DNA of 64,000 nt from Ampelocalamus luodianensis (lineage: Eukaryota; Streptophyta; Magnoliopsida; Poales; Poaceae). The notes below the pieces were generated by a model. It was given only the letters and a program-made list of their open reading frames with translations, was not told where the DNA came from and searched no databases. Where the stretch lies: positions 75,712,428 to 75,776,427 of the forward strand of contig CM070618.1 in assembly GCA_036346255.1 (NCBI GenBank), in the 5' to 3' direction. Both the position numbers and the translations under genes were made by a program. Of this stretch, positions 13,082-24,885 are shown piece by piece. Numbering within the stretch: position 1 is the first letter of the stretch; each line of letters begins with the position of its first letter.

Positions 13082-13750
13082 CCGCCGCGGCGCGATTCGA
13101 ACATACAATTCGCCGCGAGAGCCTGCCTTCCTCCGCCGGACGAGCGGACGAAACCCTCCTCTCGTTTATTGAACCGTCGCGGGGGTCGGCTGCGTGCGGG
13201 CGGCGCGGTGCGGTGGGCTAAGAAGAAGATGCCATCCGCGTCGAAGTGGTGGTGGAAGGGAGGAAGGAAGCGAAGGGGAAATTTTATTTTCCGGGTGGGG
13301 ATTTAAAAAGCAAAGGGACGGCGTGCGGGTGGGCGTGGGGTGGGGGTGGTTTGGGAATAACCGGAATCGGATGGAGTCGGGCTCGGGGTAATTTCGTGGT
13401 AGGGATTGGCATCTGCAGACTGCAGGCACACGCGGTGGAGTCGCGGGTCGGTTGGCTCGTTCTGGATGGAGTCTGTACTTGGGGAGGAGATGACCGGCTC
13501 GGGTTTGGATTCCCAGGGTGAGAGGCTGAGATGACAAGGGCCGTCCAACTGCCGAGTAGTGGATCGGGCCCGTGTGCCACACGGACCCGTGCGGTGCTTC
13601 GGCTAGGCAGCCTTTTTGCAGGGGAGCACCTGGCAAATGTGGATTTCGCACTTGTCGGTGATCGGGAAATAGTGGTGTGGTAAGCACATTGTTTTGTCTC
13701 TCCGGTGCCAGCCGATAGTAGCGATGATTGCATTCGAATAGCATTACCGC
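13082..13750 (-). promoter_or_regulatory. GC-rich 5' flank / promoter and 5' UTR of the SNF2 gene
   Basis: Strongly GC-rich DNA immediately upstream of the SNF2 start codon, with several overlapping open frames in both directions explained by composition. No TATA box is obvious, in keeping with a broadly expressed housekeeping promoter. The exact transcription start cannot be read from the sequence. Confidence 0.4.
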
Positions 13751-16700
13751 TAATCAATAAAGTTTGAAGCTCTTGATCTCAAAAAGGAAAAGGTGATGAG
13801 GTGCTTCACTCGAAGATTTATGTCGTGCCTGTCTAGGTGTGTTTCCACAGTGTAAAATGCATCATATAAATTCAGTGCACACCATGTGATAACATCATAA
13901 ATGCAACGCTTATGACTTACGAGCACCAAAACATCTGGAATAAAAAAAAATTCAGTGCACATCATGTGATAACATCATATAGGTGAAAACGAGCTGCAGG
14001 TAGAACTAATTAACAATCCATCTTGGAGTTAGAAAAGGGAAACGACTATATTTATGTTTAACAATGACAATCAAATGGCCTCTCAAACACAACGAGGACA
14101 AGCAAAGGTGGAATTGAACTCTCATGATTCGCATCACTCTAAACCCCGAATCACTCATGATATGGAAAAATAAATAAAAGACTTAACAGTGTTGTTGCCA
14201 TACTTCCACGTCCACTAATGCAGCCGAGCCAATGTTTGCTTTCCAATTCCTGTACGACGGCACGTACATGGTCGGTGGTAATTCGCACACTTTGCAGGGG
14301 GCTGCGTGGAAGAAGGGAAAGGAATTCTCGTTCCCTCTGCCGGCGGCGATGGGCAGTGCGGTCTGACGCTGCCGATTCTGATTCGAGCGTGGGGCAGTTG
14401 GGGGGAGTTTCGGATTTGGTGGAGGTTGTTGCTTTTGATTTCTCGCGGATTCCGCGTCACCGCGGGCGTCGGTGAAGTACCACGGGAATTATTGGGAGCG
14501 CCCCGCGCGGAAGCAAAAGTCCAGGCAAGGCACACATGTTCACACCTCACACTGTCATATGGCCGTCAAGAAAAGATGGCCGTACTAATGCTTCTCTGAG
14601 GTTGGGACTTGGAACAGTGATCACTCCACGGCTATGGAGTCAATGCAGTGACATGACGCGGTGAGACATTTTCCAAGGGAAATGCCTTGTAAAAACAAGG
14701 TGTTACTTTTTTTTTGTGGCCACTTTTTTATGTATTGTAATATTTTGCTTTCTTGGATGATGCAATAGGCAGTAGAGGTGAAAACAGATAGATATTGTTA
14801 TTTTCGTATCTTAATTCATATTTTTACTCTGGATTCGGAGTCGGATACGGATACAATTTTTTCGGGATACAGGCACGAGTCTGATGCAGATCTGGTTCAA
14901 ACCGGCCACAGGAAACTTGACGGATAGTGCATACATAATTAATATATATATATATATATATAGAAAGTATCAAATCATACTATCCATTAGAGAATTATTT
15001 ATGAGCCAAAGAAAATTCCCGCATTGTAAATGGCCCCATACCATACGAACGTGTAGGGTATTATCTGACTATGCTCTTCTTTCTAGTAGCAAACTAGAAA
15101 TGCTTTTCTGGCTGTTGTTTTTTGGTTGAACTCCGTTTCTGTTTCTGTTTCAAACCTGAAAGGAACATATTTCTTCAAGTTTATGTGCTTCTTTACGCAT
15201 CCGTTTGCACTTTGTGCCCGTTTTCTGGAAATCCATTTCCCCTTGGGGCTCGGGGGTTGACCTGACCTGAGCAAATCCTTCTTCCCTCGGGAAGACGGAC
15301 GACAACGACGATGGGAAACTGCACAAATGCTTCTTTTGGCGGCACCAACGGAGGAAAGAACACACAACGTCGCCGTCGAAGCGCGCAAGTGACGCGGTCG
15401 GGCCGAAACTGTCGCCTAATTTCTCGATGATTTCGAGATGCCTAGACCGTAAAGACGCAGAAAGCCGCGTCAACCGCAAGCACGCACGCACCGACACATT
15501 CACGCATACACGCTGTCCCTGGGAAAAACGCTGGCGTTTCTTCGATCGGTAAGATAGTTTTAGTCAAGCATCTTCCACGCGCTCGGTGTGGAGTCTTCGA
15601 TAGATGCTGGTCGAGCTCGAGCACCGTTTCTTTACGTTGCGCTCGTCTCGCTGTCGCCGGCCGGTAGATCTTGCTTGGATAGATCAACGTAACAAGGGCG
15701 GGATAACCGTGTCGGTTTCCCACGGAATCACCGTCCCAGTTTCACACTCTTGTGCGAGCAAACATAGGACGTACAATTCCCCACCTGTAGTATGCACTTT
15801 TGGGTAGAAGTCTTGCTTGCCTCGGTGAAGTTTCCAATGAATATGCGATTGTTTTCGTTTTGAGAAATCAATTTGACTTCTTGTTTCTGTAAACCTTGAC
15901 TTGGACGTCTCTATTTACTGTGCGGTGTAATTATGCACGCGAGTAGAACGAATCCATTTAGTTGGGCCATGTATTTCAAGTTGCTGAGGTAAAGCGCAGT
16001 CCAGTCCAATAAAAGACGAGACGAGCAGACGCACATCAGCGGCCGCCCCCCGGGCATGGATTTCACCGTAATTTTATGGCATCTGACGGCCGAGGAAAAC
16101 GACGCTGCACTCCTTTTGATAAAAGAGTTTCGTGTCCAGAATATCCAGATCCGGGCAGAATGGAGACAAATTCTCCATCTCCCACGGCCGTGAATTAGGG
16201 AACGCTGATTTGTACGCTTTGGGTATGGTAGACTTTCCAGCTGTGGCGACAAGGCAAGTCTGGGAATACTTGCCAGAAATCCGCCCCGCCGGCCACGGCC
16301 CACCGGTTAGCACCATATGGCCAGTTTACCATCTCCAGCGCGGTGAAAACAAAAGGCCCATATGGCCAGATGAACCAACAGCTCCGTGCCGGCTTTGCCT
16401 GGCTTTTACAGCGAGGCAGGCAAAGACGAGAAGATGGTAACATGGCCGTGCTGGGGCAGTCCTCGCCAATGATTACGATCCACCCTGTTTAGTAGTGTAC
16501 AGTGTCATCATTTGTCTTTCTGGTCGCTGGCTGCAAAGATAAGTACCAAACCGCAGGCTTGCCGTGCAAAACCTGGTGATTTGATTTGCAGCAGGAATTC
16601 CTCGTGGGCATGCAGACAACAGGAATGGGCTTTTGGCTTCAAGCAGCGCTGGCTAGTAGGTACTGCCATCTGGTAACATGAACTGTGGATGTTGACATGC

Positions 16701-17487
16701 AGACAACAGGAGAAAGACGAGAGGCGGGTGCAGCAGCACTGCATGCAGCGGCTTGACCGACCGGCAAGGCGGCACGTCTGGTCTCATGGTCTTTACTCTC
16801 AAGCGAACGGACGGTGTGACGGAAGAAGAGGCACAGCGATCCCGTGATCTCATCACGCGCGCGCGGCTTCGTCTCGTCTGCTCGCCTCGCGCCACTCATT
16901 CTGCGCATGACGCCTTGCTGAGAATTAGGCAGCATCGCCATTTTTTAACGCAGGCACATCCCCTCGGATGCGCGAACCAAGACACCAGCGCGCGCACGGA
17001 TCTATGCCTAGGCTAACGAGCTCGTTGCAACTCTGATACTGCTGAATCCGCTGAGGAGACCACCCCCTCTCTCTCACTCGCCGGCGATGGAACACCACCA
17101 GGCAACGACGGCGGAGGTGTGACGACAGCCAACAGAAGTGCCGTCGTCGCCGACGGGTTCACCCCCACCCCACCCCCGATTGTAGAGGGAGGTTGGGGAG
17201 TCGGCGGAGGGAGGCACAGCGAGGCGAGAGCACACTGAATATTAGGTTGGGCAGGTGGGGGAGGGGGAGACGGCGGCACGGCGAGGTCGCCAGCGGCCGC
17301 CGGTGGTGGACGGGCGGGGCAATGTTGGGAGGAGCTGGTGAGGAGGGCGGCGGGCACGGAGAAAAGAGAGGAAGGGGAGGGGAGCGCAGGCGCTGGGGGT
17401 TGGTAGAGCTATTGTCTAGCTCCGTCCAAAGCCAAAGAACATCCAGCTCCGTCCAATTACAATCAGACGGCCTTTTTCAATGATCAA
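13751..17487. other. Intergenic region, no gene supported
   Basis: Mixed AT-rich and GC-rich intergenic DNA. A (TA)n microsatellite lies at about 14938-14962. GC-rich islands at 14215-14600, 15150-15800, 16040-16450, 16640-17020 and 17030-17480 give short open frames on both strands without recognisable domains or splice structure. A diverged gene relic or orphan promoter in 14230-14600 cannot be excluded. Confidence 0.4.
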
Positions 17488-18345
17488 AGAAGAATGTCGG
17501 TAGTCTTACGACAATCGCAGCGCGACGATACTTGTATAATAGACTCAGGAAGGGCCATAATTATACTCCCAACGGGCACAACTTTGGTCATTGAAGAAGA
17601 CTTGTTGTACCCAGAATCGACTAGAACTCTCAAGGATATTTGCGCTAACAGTTTCCATGTAGAGACTGAAGAAGAGTATGGTACAGAATACCTGCTCATT
17701 ACAAAGCGTGGAGAAAGTGAAAATGGCATTAGAATATCTTCCTTCATATGGAATTGGGCTTACTACACTAATATTAAGGCACCTGCAGCCTATACTGTCT
17801 TGAAAACCGTATTTAGAAGCTCTGAACTTTTCTATCTCTGGCATGATAGATTGTGCCGTCTAGGTCTTAGGATGATGAGAAATATAATTATCAATTCATA
17901 GGGACATAATATGAATATAAAGAATTTCTCAGATCAGAAAGATTTTGTGTGCCCCGCATGTGCCACCGGGAAATTAATTACTAGACCTTTTGCTCTGAAA
18001 GCGAAGGATGAAGTCCCTGCATTCCTGGACCGTATCCAGGGAGACCTTTTGCGGTCCTATATAGCCCCTGTATGGGTAATTTGAGGTATTTTATAGTGCT
18101 CATCGATGCTTCCTCGGAATGGTCGCACTATGTTTATTGTCTACGAGAAATCATGCTTTTGCAAAGCCAATCTCGTAGATAATTAAATATTTTTCCTGAT
18201 TATCATGAGAAGTCCACCTGAATGGACAACGCCGGAGAACTCACTCCGAAAGCATTTGATGATTATTGCATGAAAATGAGAATTAAAATTGAGCATTTTG
18301 TACCGCATATCCGTACCCAGAATGGACTAGCAGAACTTTGAAGAA
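17488..18345 (+). pseudogene. Degenerate Ty1/Copia pol fragment (pre-integrase and integrase)
   Basis: An open frame at 17494-17901 resembles the region between protease and integrase of Copia polyproteins: an IDSG-like protease remnant, then a LWHDRL pre-integrase motif. Beyond the stop at 17899 the homology continues in broken frames with a CPACATGK-type zinc segment, the DEVPAFLDRIQGD block and an MDNAGEF-like catalytic block, stopping around ATQNGLAE-type residues near 18340. There are several stops and frame changes, no LTRs, and both ends are missing, so this is a dead fragment. Confidence 0.75.
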
Positions 18346-18699
18346 TTGTAATTTATCAACTACGTGTTGGGGACACGCATTCCGCCGCAAACAACTCTCA
18401 TCAATTTTAGACCGTCGCCTATAACATCCATCCACCTAAGCAACTAGCGCAAGGGTCAAAGATCGAAAACTACTCATCTTCGCAGTTTGGTTGCCTCCTA
18501 ACCAAGGAAAAGTCAAAAGCTACTAACATTTTACCGGACATTAGTTAGCCGGAAGATGACAGTAGCATTACAGGTTTACACAACCACACCTGCTAATTTG
18601 TACTACACCCAGCTTAATTAGCACATACTAACACCTGAGCCTGATTAGCCAAGACTTTCAAAGGAAAAAAGCGGGAGATCAGATCAGCACAATGCATCA
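18346..18699. other. Spacer / 3' flank of the MGCC gene
   Basis: Short AT-rich stretch between the Copia fragment and the stop codon of the minus-strand gene at 18700. Probably holds the 3' UTR of that gene; no other feature seen. Confidence 0.35.
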
Positions 18700-19500
18700 C
18701 TAGAGGAAGATGAAGCATTCCAAGGACACAAGCGGGTTCTCCAACGACTCCTTCCCATCGCCGTCGCCGTCGCCTTGGCCGTTAACGCCAGCGCTGGCCT
18801 CCGCAATGCTGAGCTCGCCTCCCGCAGTGACCGCGTCCTCTTCCGGCTGCGGCGGCGGCGAGAGCGGAGGAGGTGCTTCCTGTACCCGCCGCGGTGACGG
18901 CCTCCCCGGGACATGCGGCTTCCGCTGCAGGGACGGGGCTGGGCTCGCGTCGCGGCGCTGCTCCGGCGGCCGCTTCGCCGCCGGCGATGGCGACCTCCGC
19001 ACGGAGCGATCCCGTGGTTCGCGCCGCGGCGGAGGGGACGGAGAGGCCCGACCGCTGCTGGAGCGGACGCCGTAGGCGGCGACGGTGCGGTCGCGCCGGG
19101 CTAGCCCCAGCTTACCGGAGACCGGGCGCTTCCTGACAGGCTTCCCCGGCGACCGCTCCGGCCCCGCCGCCGAGGTCGCGACCGACGAGTCGGACGCCGC
19201 CGAGGACATCTGGTCTGTCGCGAGAGAAACGCAGCTACCAAGATCGCTCACCTCGGCATCAGCTACACCAGTAGCCTTCGCTTTCTCCACTTCTTGCTCC
19301 TCCACAGCCACGACATTAGCGACAGGCTTGGCCTCGGCCCTGACCTTAGAGTTCGGTGTCTCCGAGAGCACCTCCTTGACCTTCTCCTCCTCCGGCGACG
19401 GCGGGGGCGGCGGGTCGCGGTCCTCCAGCTTGCATCGGCTCGCGAAGCCAGCAGCACCGACCGGATGCTTCTTGCGCTTCTTGCTGAAGCAGCAGCCCAT
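18700..19500 (-). CDS. Small basic Ser/Pro/Arg-rich protein with N-terminal MGCCFSKK acylation motif
   Basis: Intronless 266-codon frame. It starts MGCCFSKKRKK: Gly2 fits N-myristoylation and Cys3/Cys4 fit palmitoylation, with a polybasic stretch behind, so plasma-membrane attachment is likely. The rest is low complexity: an acidic/Pro segment (about 28-60), an Ala/Glu/Val segment to about 110, then an Arg/Ser/Pro-rich part (about 115-220) similar in style to serine/arginine repetitive matrix proteins, and a hydrophobic end NPLVSLECFIFL that does not look compositional. No catalytic domain is visible. I recall similar unnamed proteins in grasses, but the function is unknown. It sits isolated between transposon remnants; codon use is very GC-rich like other grass genes. 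The ATG is the only one giving the acylation signal. Confidence 0.75.
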   Translation of the reverse strand: MGCCFSKKRKKHPVGAAGFASRCKLEDRDPPPPPSPEEEKVKEVLSETPNSKVRAEAKPVANVVAVEEQEVEKAKATGVADAEVSDLGSCVSLATDQMSSAASDSSVATSAAGPERSPGKPVRKRPVSGKLGLARRDRTVAAYGVRSSSGRASPSPPPRREPRDRSVRRSPSPAAKRPPEQRRDASPAPSLQRKPHVPGRPSPRRVQEAPPPLSPPPQPEEDAVTAGGELSIAEASAGVNGQGDGDGDGKESLENPLVSLECFIFL

Positions 19501-19812
19501 GTCTCCAGCTGCCGCCGGTGCACTAACTAGCTAGGCGGGCATCTCCGCCGATCGAGATGACCAGTGTGAGGAGGGGTAGTACTGGTAGTTTGGTCGGGAG
19601 GACTGGTCTTTGGGTTCTCGCCGAGGTGCTTCGATTTGGGCGAGGAGGTGATAGGGATGGGAGAGGCGTGGGGGCTGAGGCCTGAGGGACTGAGTAGTAG
19701 GTGCAGAGGGGAGCCGGCAGGTAATTTATGGCTTGATGATAAAACAGTACTAATTGGGTACAGCGGCTTTTAGGTAATTCAGGCACAGTACTTTATGCAT
19801 GTGTTTGGTTGA
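19501..19812 (-). promoter_or_regulatory. 5' UTR and proximal promoter of the MGCC gene
   Basis: Upstream of the minus-strand ATG at 19500. A CATAAATTA sequence (plus-strand 19722-19730) is the nearest TATA-like element, about 220 bases upstream of the start codon. This is a weak assignment. Confidence 0.3.
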
Positions 19813-20136
19813 ATTTTTTATACATTAAAAAAAATTACCGAAATAAATAGTCAAAAAAATTACAAAACTAAACCTCTGTCGTCAATTGTCGCACATAAAA
19901 CAGGCTATGTCGCCACAGGGACTGAATCCATGAATTGCACTTGTCTGGAGGGAGCATATGCTACTCGAGATCTGCACTCCTGCATGCTGACAGTCCATGT
20001 CATTCTTTCAATTGGCGATAGAGGCCTGACTTTTTTTTTGTCCTCTATCGCCTATTGAAATGATGATGGCTTTTTATAATTTTTTTGACTATTTATTTCT
20101 GTAATTCCTTTTTAAAATGTATTATTAAAAATCGTG
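19813..20136. repeat. Inverted-repeat element with inner hairpin
   Basis: Outer arms of about 45 bases around the shared core AAATAAATAGTCAAAAAAATTA (left near 19841, inverse right near 20083) flank about 230 bases. Inside, a second inverted repeat pairs AATTGGCGATAGAGG (near 20012) with CCTCTATCGCCTATTG (near 20041) across a T-run. A diverged relative seems to occur at about 28800-28990. No target-site duplication was fixed. Confidence 0.5.
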
Positions 20137-20177
20137 TTTGATTTGATGAATGGTCCCATCTATGGTCATTTGTGAGA

Positions 20178-20292
20178 GGATAAAGTCAACTTTACAATCC
20201 TGAACTCTTCGAAAAGTTCATAAATCAACCATAAACTATAAAACCGGACACAAGCCAACCTCCAACTCTCAAAACCGTTCACTTTACCCCTT
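20178..20292 (+). repeat. Left terminal inverted repeat of the MULE
   Basis: Begins GGATAAAGTCAACTTTACAA and pairs with the right TIR whose inverse begins GAGAAAAATCTACTTTACAA. Includes the conserved GAAAAGTTCATAAATCAACC and AAAACCGTTCACTTTACCCC blocks. Confidence 0.8.
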
Positions 20293-20338
20293 CCGCCCTA
20301 AACCACTTCAGTTTCACTGACGTAGAGGTGGGGCCCAC

Positions 20339-21046
20339 ATGTCAGTCCTACTTCTTCTTTCTTCCTCTTTCTCTCTCTCTCCTCTCCGTGCCTCCACAGC
20401 GCCGCCCCCTCCCTCCCCGTCTCCCTCCACCGTGTCGCCCCCCGTCGCCTCCTCCTCCCTCCCTCTCCATGCCTCGAGCTCCCCGCCTCCTCCTCCCTCC
20501 CTCTCCATGCCTCCACCTGGCCTCCTCCTCTCCATGCCCCCCCTCCGAGCCGCCCCCGCCGCCTCCTCCGTCCCCTATCTACATGCCTCCTCCGGCTCCA
20601 CGTCTCCACCGCGTCGCCCACCACCGCCTCCTCCTCCCTCCCTCTCCATGTCAACAGCTCTCCGCCTTCTCCTCCTCCCTCCCTCTCGATGCCTCCACCG
20701 AGCCTCCTCCTTCGCCCCATCTACATGCCTTCTTCGGCTCTCCACGCCTCCACCGCGTCACCCACCACCGCCTCCTCCTCCCTCCCTCTCCATGCCTCCA
20801 CCGCGCCACCCACCACCAGCTACACCATCTCATCCTCTTGACACGCCATCTCGCCCACCACCGCCTCCTCCTCCCTCCTTCTCCATGCCACCATCATCGC
20901 CAACCTCCACCTCCGCACCATGGCCGCCGCCGGTGCCAGCACGCCTCAGGCCACCTTGGGCCAAGCTGAGGCAACCACCAGTTTCACCATGCCGAGGTTG
21001 TGCTCGTGCGTGCGTCGCCTTTCCCTCCCCGTTGTTGGAGTTCGCC
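20339..21046 (+). pseudogene. Pro/Ser-rich open frame inside the MULE, interrupted by the Gypsy LTR
   Basis: A frame starting at the ATG at 20339 encodes a low-complexity Pro/Ser/Leu protein. It is open up to the LTR insertion at 21052, and the same frame resumes at 27489 after one target-site copy, running to a stop near 27645. Before insertion it was therefore one frame of roughly 290 codons. Composition is dominated by CTC/CCT repeats, so a real protein is doubtful; it may be a captured gene fragment (Pack-MULE) or merely GC-rich filler. Confidence 0.35.
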
Positions 21047-22639
21047 ATCACTGTCGGGACCCTGGGTATACAACCCCAGGACCCTCTGTGCATTCTGAAC
21101 TAGTCCCAGATCAATAGCTAGCTCGCACAATTACAACATCGGTGTAATCACAACCATACAACAAATTGACGTTGAAGCGGGCAAATTAATATTACTTAGT
21201 AGCAAAAGGGACCTTATGGTCAAGTCTTACAGAGTGCGCCACACAGGGCTTAGCAACAAAATACAACTTGCAGCGGAAACATAATAACTCGTGGAGGCCA
21301 CGCGACATGCCCACAGGCAATCGAGTGGAGGACGCGACCTAGTTTACAAAGTCTTCAGGATGCTCCTCCTCGTAATATTCTGAATTCCCTGGTTCTTCTG
21401 TGGGGATTTAACACACCGGGCGCAAGCCGTGAGTACTTTGAATGTACTCAGCAAGTCATAGGGAAATGTATGCAATTATTATTCATGCGAGGCTAGACAA
21501 GGATAGTTTTATGTTTTCTTCTGCAGAAAACAACATTTAACAGTAAATACCGTAAGTAGATTGAAAACACAATTTAAAAGAATAATACATAAGTAATTTA
21601 GTTCTTTGAAACAACTAGAGATCAACCCAACCTTTCCATCCAAACCGTCAATTCCACCATTTTAAAGAAAAACATCTACCCCTTGCGTGAAATCACCGGG
21701 CATGTCCATAATCGGGGACACGGCTATTCGAATAGTTTTTATACACTCTGCAGAGGTTATACAGCTTTACCCACAAGAGATAATCATCTTATATCGTCAG
21801 TGTTTCACGCTCAAGGCGTGTGACTAAGAGATTATCACAAGGCCGCACAAAGCTTTGAATCGGCTAAGAGTCGTCCGCTAAGGTTTCGCTTCTAACGAGC
21901 CGCACCCGCTAGATTCGTGCCTCTCTGCGCCAATAATCAAGACGCTCCACCGCAATGTAACCTAGCCACCATTGCTAATTATTAGGCCAAGTCCACCCCA
22001 TCCTGAACATGTGGTTGCACGATAAGACCCAGATCAATGGTTCAAGGTTAAGTCCTTAGTTGGCTGCTCAGGCGAGACTAATCCACGTCCCAATGTGCGT
22101 TACGGCACCCACACTTACCACCGCCCACTCGCCCGAGCATAAAACATTTTTGGTTCAACCCAGCCAAAGACCACCCTAGCCTTGGCACCACATCTTTTAA
22201 CAAAAGTGGCCGCGCCACGATTTCATAATTCCTTTAGTCATGTTTATTCATACGAGTATGTGATCATGAGTCCCGACGTACAACTAAAGCATAGCTAAGC
22301 ATAATACGATACCCGTATTGGTAATTTATCAATGTCCAACTAATATAAACCCTCATAAGGTGTCCAAGGGTTCATGTCATTCAAGGATACATGTCGATAG
22401 CAATTTATCAAGGAGGCATACATCAATTAGGAAATTATCTACTCCCGAAACAATTTAATATAAAACTAGCGATGCATATATATATAAAACAATATAGTTT
22501 TATAAAGATGGGTTCAATACGATCAAAGGTCTGTGACTTGCCTTGCTCAATATTCTGATAGCACCGGTCCTGTTCTTGCTCATGATTCCGATAATTATCC
22601 TGATACCCCCCCCCCCAAATTGAGAAAATTGATTCAACA

Positions 22640-22951
22640 TTGTTTACAAAATTTTTGAAGGATGATTTCTTTGTATGCCAAATTTATGTTGATGATATCA
22701 TTTTTGGATCTACTAATCAAGATTTTTGCAAAGAATTTGGTGATATGATGTTCAGACAATTTGAAATGTCCATGATCGGAGAACTTAGCTATTTCCTTGG
22801 ACTTCAAATCAAGCAACTCAAAGATGGAACTTTTGTAAGCCAAACAAAATATGCAAAGGACTTGATCAAGAAGTTTGAGATGGAAGATGCAAAACCCATC
22901 AAGACTCCCATGGCAACCAACGGTCATCTCGACCTTAATGAGGGAGATCTC
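22640..22951 (+). pseudogene. Copia reverse-transcriptase C-terminal fragment
   Basis: Encodes the palm-domain YVDDIIFGST catalytic motif, then ELSYFLGLQI and QTKYAKDLIKKF, typical of the Copia RT. The frame then passes without a stop into the downstream ORF at 22952, because the RNase H region has been deleted. Confidence 0.8.
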
Positions 22952-24301
22952 ATGGCACGGACCAAGACGGTTGGTGATCCCGGGGCATCCTCTTCCCGCT
23001 CTCGTCCTCCCCGGCAAGCTACTCATCGCCCTCCTATTGAACACAGCGACTCCGACAGCGATGAAGCACAGCTATCTCCTACTGAATCTTCTGTACCTAG
23101 TGCTCATGATGACATGGATGAAGATTCTCAAGAAGATGATGCCGAGCAGCAATTTCCACCAGAACCTCGAGTCGACCTTCGATCTATTAAGAATGAGGAC
23201 TTTATGCCGCTCAGACAAAAGAATCAGTATACAATGCCAAGAACAGCCACCGACTCAGTTTCACACCTTGTTTCAGGAAGATACCTATAATCATGTGATC
23301 ATTCATAAGCAATTTGCCATTCAGAAATACATCAATTGGGCTTATCTCAATGAGCAAACTCGCTATGAAGGTCTCTACTCTCGATTTCGTTCTGCCGGAG
23401 TGGATGGCATAGTCAGTGTTAAGTGCAATTTCAATGAAGATATCAATCGACAGTTTTATGCCACAGTTCATATTGCCCCCAACTTTGCCACTCTCACCTG
23501 GATGACTGGCTCCAAGCGCTACTCAACTACCAAGCGACATTTTGAGGAGGCTCTCAATCTGCCTCACAGGGATTATGTCAAGCTTCATCTTGAGCCCGTC
23601 CTTTAGACTCTAACACAGACACAGTTCTATGATCAGAATTATGCTAGATATGTTCTTGAAAAAGTTGTTGGTTTATTACCTCTTCCAAGCGTCATTAATA
23701 GGATTATACGAGCTACCATTTTGCCCAGGAGCGGCAATAATGACGCTATTCGTGGTCATGCTTGGAATGTTATTGACTCTGTGATGCATGGCAAGAAGTT
23801 TGACATCATGCATCTTATTTTGACTGAGCTGGCAGCTTGCAAAGGTGATTTGGGAAAGCGAATGTACTATGTACCTTATATCATGCAGCTTATTCACAAG
23901 GTGACTGACTTCAATGGTGCACTTCCTTTTCCTCACAAACAATACAAGCCTGAAGGTGACCATCAGCGTGATTTGAGGAATAGGCCTTTGGAAAGACAAG
24001 CCCTCCAGGTGACAATGAACCTCCAGAAATTCCTCAATCAGCCCCTCAGCAACAGAGTGGACTTGATCCTCTTTTGATGGAAACTCTGCACAAAGGTATC
24101 ACCACTATTGTCTCTTGTTTTGATGCTGTGGATCGTCGAATGGAGATTCTTGATCATCGCATGGATACCATTGATCGCCATTATCAAGCTCTGGATACTC
24201 GTCAGGCTGCCCTGGAGACTTCCAACACTGTCGTGCTTCACCGTCTTGATGAGTTGACTGGTTGGGTTTTGACATTCAGGCTTGTCAAGCGCAGATTTTG
24301 A
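22952..24301 (+). pseudogene. Third ORF (env-like / plant transposon protein) of the Copia element, broken
   Basis: SIRE/Maximus elements carry an extra ORF after pol. Here it starts MARTKTVGDPG, followed by an acidic Ser/Asp region, then a segment with WAYLNEQTRYEGLY and FNEDINRQFYATVH, a helical middle (to about 24077) and a coiled-coil-like end (about 24074-24298) with regular RRMEILDHRMDTIDRH spacing. Frame changes near 23230 and a stop near 23605 break it; the pieces lie in different frames. Confidence 0.6.
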
Positions 24302-24885
24302 CTCGTGTGTCGTCCATAGAGCAGTGTGTCACTTATTCTCGTCGCCGTCGTGTGGATCCTTCCCCAGCAGCTCCTTCCACTTCGACTGACGCCCTCCTCC
24401 TCCTCCTACCTCTTAGCTTTTGGTATTTGATGCCAAAGGGGGAGAAGACCTACATATATCTATATACATCTATATAGTCTATTTATAATACTACAGTGTT
24501 CTACTCACTATGTTTTGGACTCTCTATGTAATAGGATTGAGGATAAGTTTGTGGTTGTTCGCTGTTCGTTATCCTTTTGGACTTATTAAAACCTCTGATC
24601 TTAATTAGTGAGAAGGTTATATTATGATCTTAATCTGTGAGCTTGGTTGAATGTTTGAATCTCTATTGATTACCAGGATTATTACAAGAGAACATGATTC
24701 TTTGCATATAGTCAGGGGTAGCTTCCTATCACTCATTGTGCTAATTTTATATCCCCTATTATGCCTCATGTCACATGCAATCTATTTCATGTCATAAAAC
24801 ATACATCTTGCTCAAAACTTTGTGTATGTTCAAATTACTCCATCTTCTAAATGAGGTTGTCATCAATTACCAAAAATGGGGAGAT

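Noticed and set aside
14215..14600. GC-rich block with open frames on both strands
   Set aside because: Possible gene relic, but no domain, splice signal or family resemblance that I can defend.
20298..20720. Gly/Arg/Glu-rich minus-strand frame of 140 codons
   Set aside because: Antisense of the CTC/CCT repeats in the MULE interior; purely compositional.
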